Part shown: positions 62,796 through 64,000 of the stretch, in pieces | Position numbering within the stretch: position 1 is the stretch's first letter | Layout: the number at the start of each line of letters is the position of its first letter | Assembly: GCF_024713975.1 (NCBI RefSeq) | Contig: NC_091099.1 | Span: 15,481,501-15,545,500, forward strand | DNA from: Paralichthys olivaceus | Lineage: Eukaryota > Chordata > Actinopteri > Pleuronectiformes > Paralichthyidae | DNA: 64,000 nt | Reading direction: 5' to 3' | Translations under genes and position numbers: made by a program | Notes under the pieces: model-generated | What the model was told of the DNA's origin: nothing | Database searches by the model: none | Seen by the model: only the letters and a program-made list of their open reading frames with translations

Positions 62796-64000
62796 AAGGA
62801 CAGGGAGTACTGCCCTCACTTCTCTCACACTACCTTTACTTTTTAACTTTGCATATAGGCAGTAAACATGTGTTAACCATGTGTATGTGGTTGTGTATTC
62901 ATCAGTTGCACAGTCCCAAGCAGGCCACCCGTCCTCTTATGCAAGTAGGCAGATGGTTTTGTAGATACAATTTCAGGACCGATTTGGCACATATAACATA
63001 TCATCTGTGATTTAAACAGACTGAAGAGCAGTTGTTTACTGTTACTGTTTAAAAAGAGACGTTTATTAAAATAGATCATGCCCGGTAGACAACCAGTTAA
63101 GAAAAATGACAAATCAAAAAGGCTTCTTTGTCCTGCATGTGTGTGCATAGTGTGGCTGTTTGGAGCTTTAACACTTTCACAGTCTTTAAATAGTCAGTAG
63201 CTTTGTTGCTAGGTTATAAGAACATTACAGGCACAAGTTCTGCTGGAGCCCGAATGTATTCTACAGTTTCATCGCGTCTTCAAAACTTAGGGCAACAGTG
63301 GAGCCATTACAGAACTAAAATGTTCTTCTGTGAACTTAAAGCTTGTTTTCTGCACAGGGTAGTTCACGGGTGTTCCCAGAAGAGGTGTGTATCCATGGAC
63401 ACAACAGAGGCTTTGCAGAAAATCCTGTGATGCAGTAGAAATCGCAAGCAATCAGACGGCATAAGAAGATAGTGTGGCATTAAAGGAATTGGGAAATGCA
63501 GAGATTGAGAGACAAGGAAGATGTTTAATCTGCTCAAATGATGCAACCCAGAGGTTGTGCCAGGACCGACTAACAGACTGCTGAATGTTTTAAACCGTGC
63601 ATGGGTAAAAAGTGCCATCTGCTCTGAGGTGTGTTCACGGTCAGGCCAATGGGCTCAGCTGCATGTGACAGACAGACGACAACATGCAGTGTCTGTGGAG
63701 CAAATTATTACCCACAATGTGTGAACGGTTATTAGGCAAATTGTATCAGTCCTCAGGATTAATCTGTATATTTGAACACATACATATGAAACACATTCAG
63801 TCAATCCACCAAAGTCACTCTTCAACCTGTGTGTAACAAAGTTCATGTGAGTTCTGTCTTTCTTACATAAATTTGAAGAATTATTGAGCAACTAAATAAA
63901 AAAAATGGTTTTCCCCATCTCACTTGTTTATTCTTAGTTTTAAGAGCAATTATAACAAATAAGTCAAAAAATGAATCAATTTTTCATCCTTTCAAAAATA

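Overview
This is a window of vertebrate nuclear DNA, most likely from a ray-finned (teleost) fish. Coding sequence sits in short exons with GT/AG junctions, separated by AT-rich introns and spacers. Those carry long (GT)n runs, short terminal-inverted-repeat elements and interspersed repeats of kinds usual in fish. There is no operon structure, CRISPR array, phage or prokaryotic feature. All exon models below were built by hand from reading frame, splice signals and remembered family sequences; no alignment was run.

Layout, left to right. (1) 83-3568, + strand: the last 15 exons of a gel-forming, MUC2-like mucin (end of a VWD domain, C8, TIL, VWC-type modules, C-terminal cystine knot); its 5' part lies outside the window. 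(2) 5844-14998, +: complete 12-exon coding region of slc17a6 (VGLUT2), 581 aa. (3) 15000-23647: gene-poor, with an inverted-repeat element, diverged repeats and several stretches that resemble regulatory DNA. (4) 23648-24676, -: single-exon fancf, with a degenerate minisatellite upstream. (5) 30425-44936, +: gas2, seven coding exons, 336 aa. (6) 47552-49942, -: svip, four coding exons, 80 aa, tail-to-tail with gas2. (7) 52440-60035, +: first exons of a gene that runs off the right edge. The exon at 59990 encodes the start of anoctamin-3 (ano3). Two upstream exons with the same exit phase could be an alternative ano3 5' end.

The order slc17a6-fancf-gas2-svip, with ano3 further on, agrees with my recollection of human chromosome 11p14-p15, so this is a conserved vertebrate block. 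The genes do not form a pathway: vesicular glutamate loading, Fanconi DNA repair, actin/microtubule linkage, p97/VCP regulation and a TMEM16-family membrane protein.

I found no new multi-gene system. The most notable observations are a dead partial duplication of the gas2 GAS2-domain exon inside the following intron, the two candidate ano3 5' ends, an Asp-to-Glu change at the position matching the mammalian GAS2 caspase site, a mucin splice acceptor lying directly against a ~98-bp GT run, and a hAT-type element with an 8-bp target duplication that has itself been invaded by another repeat.
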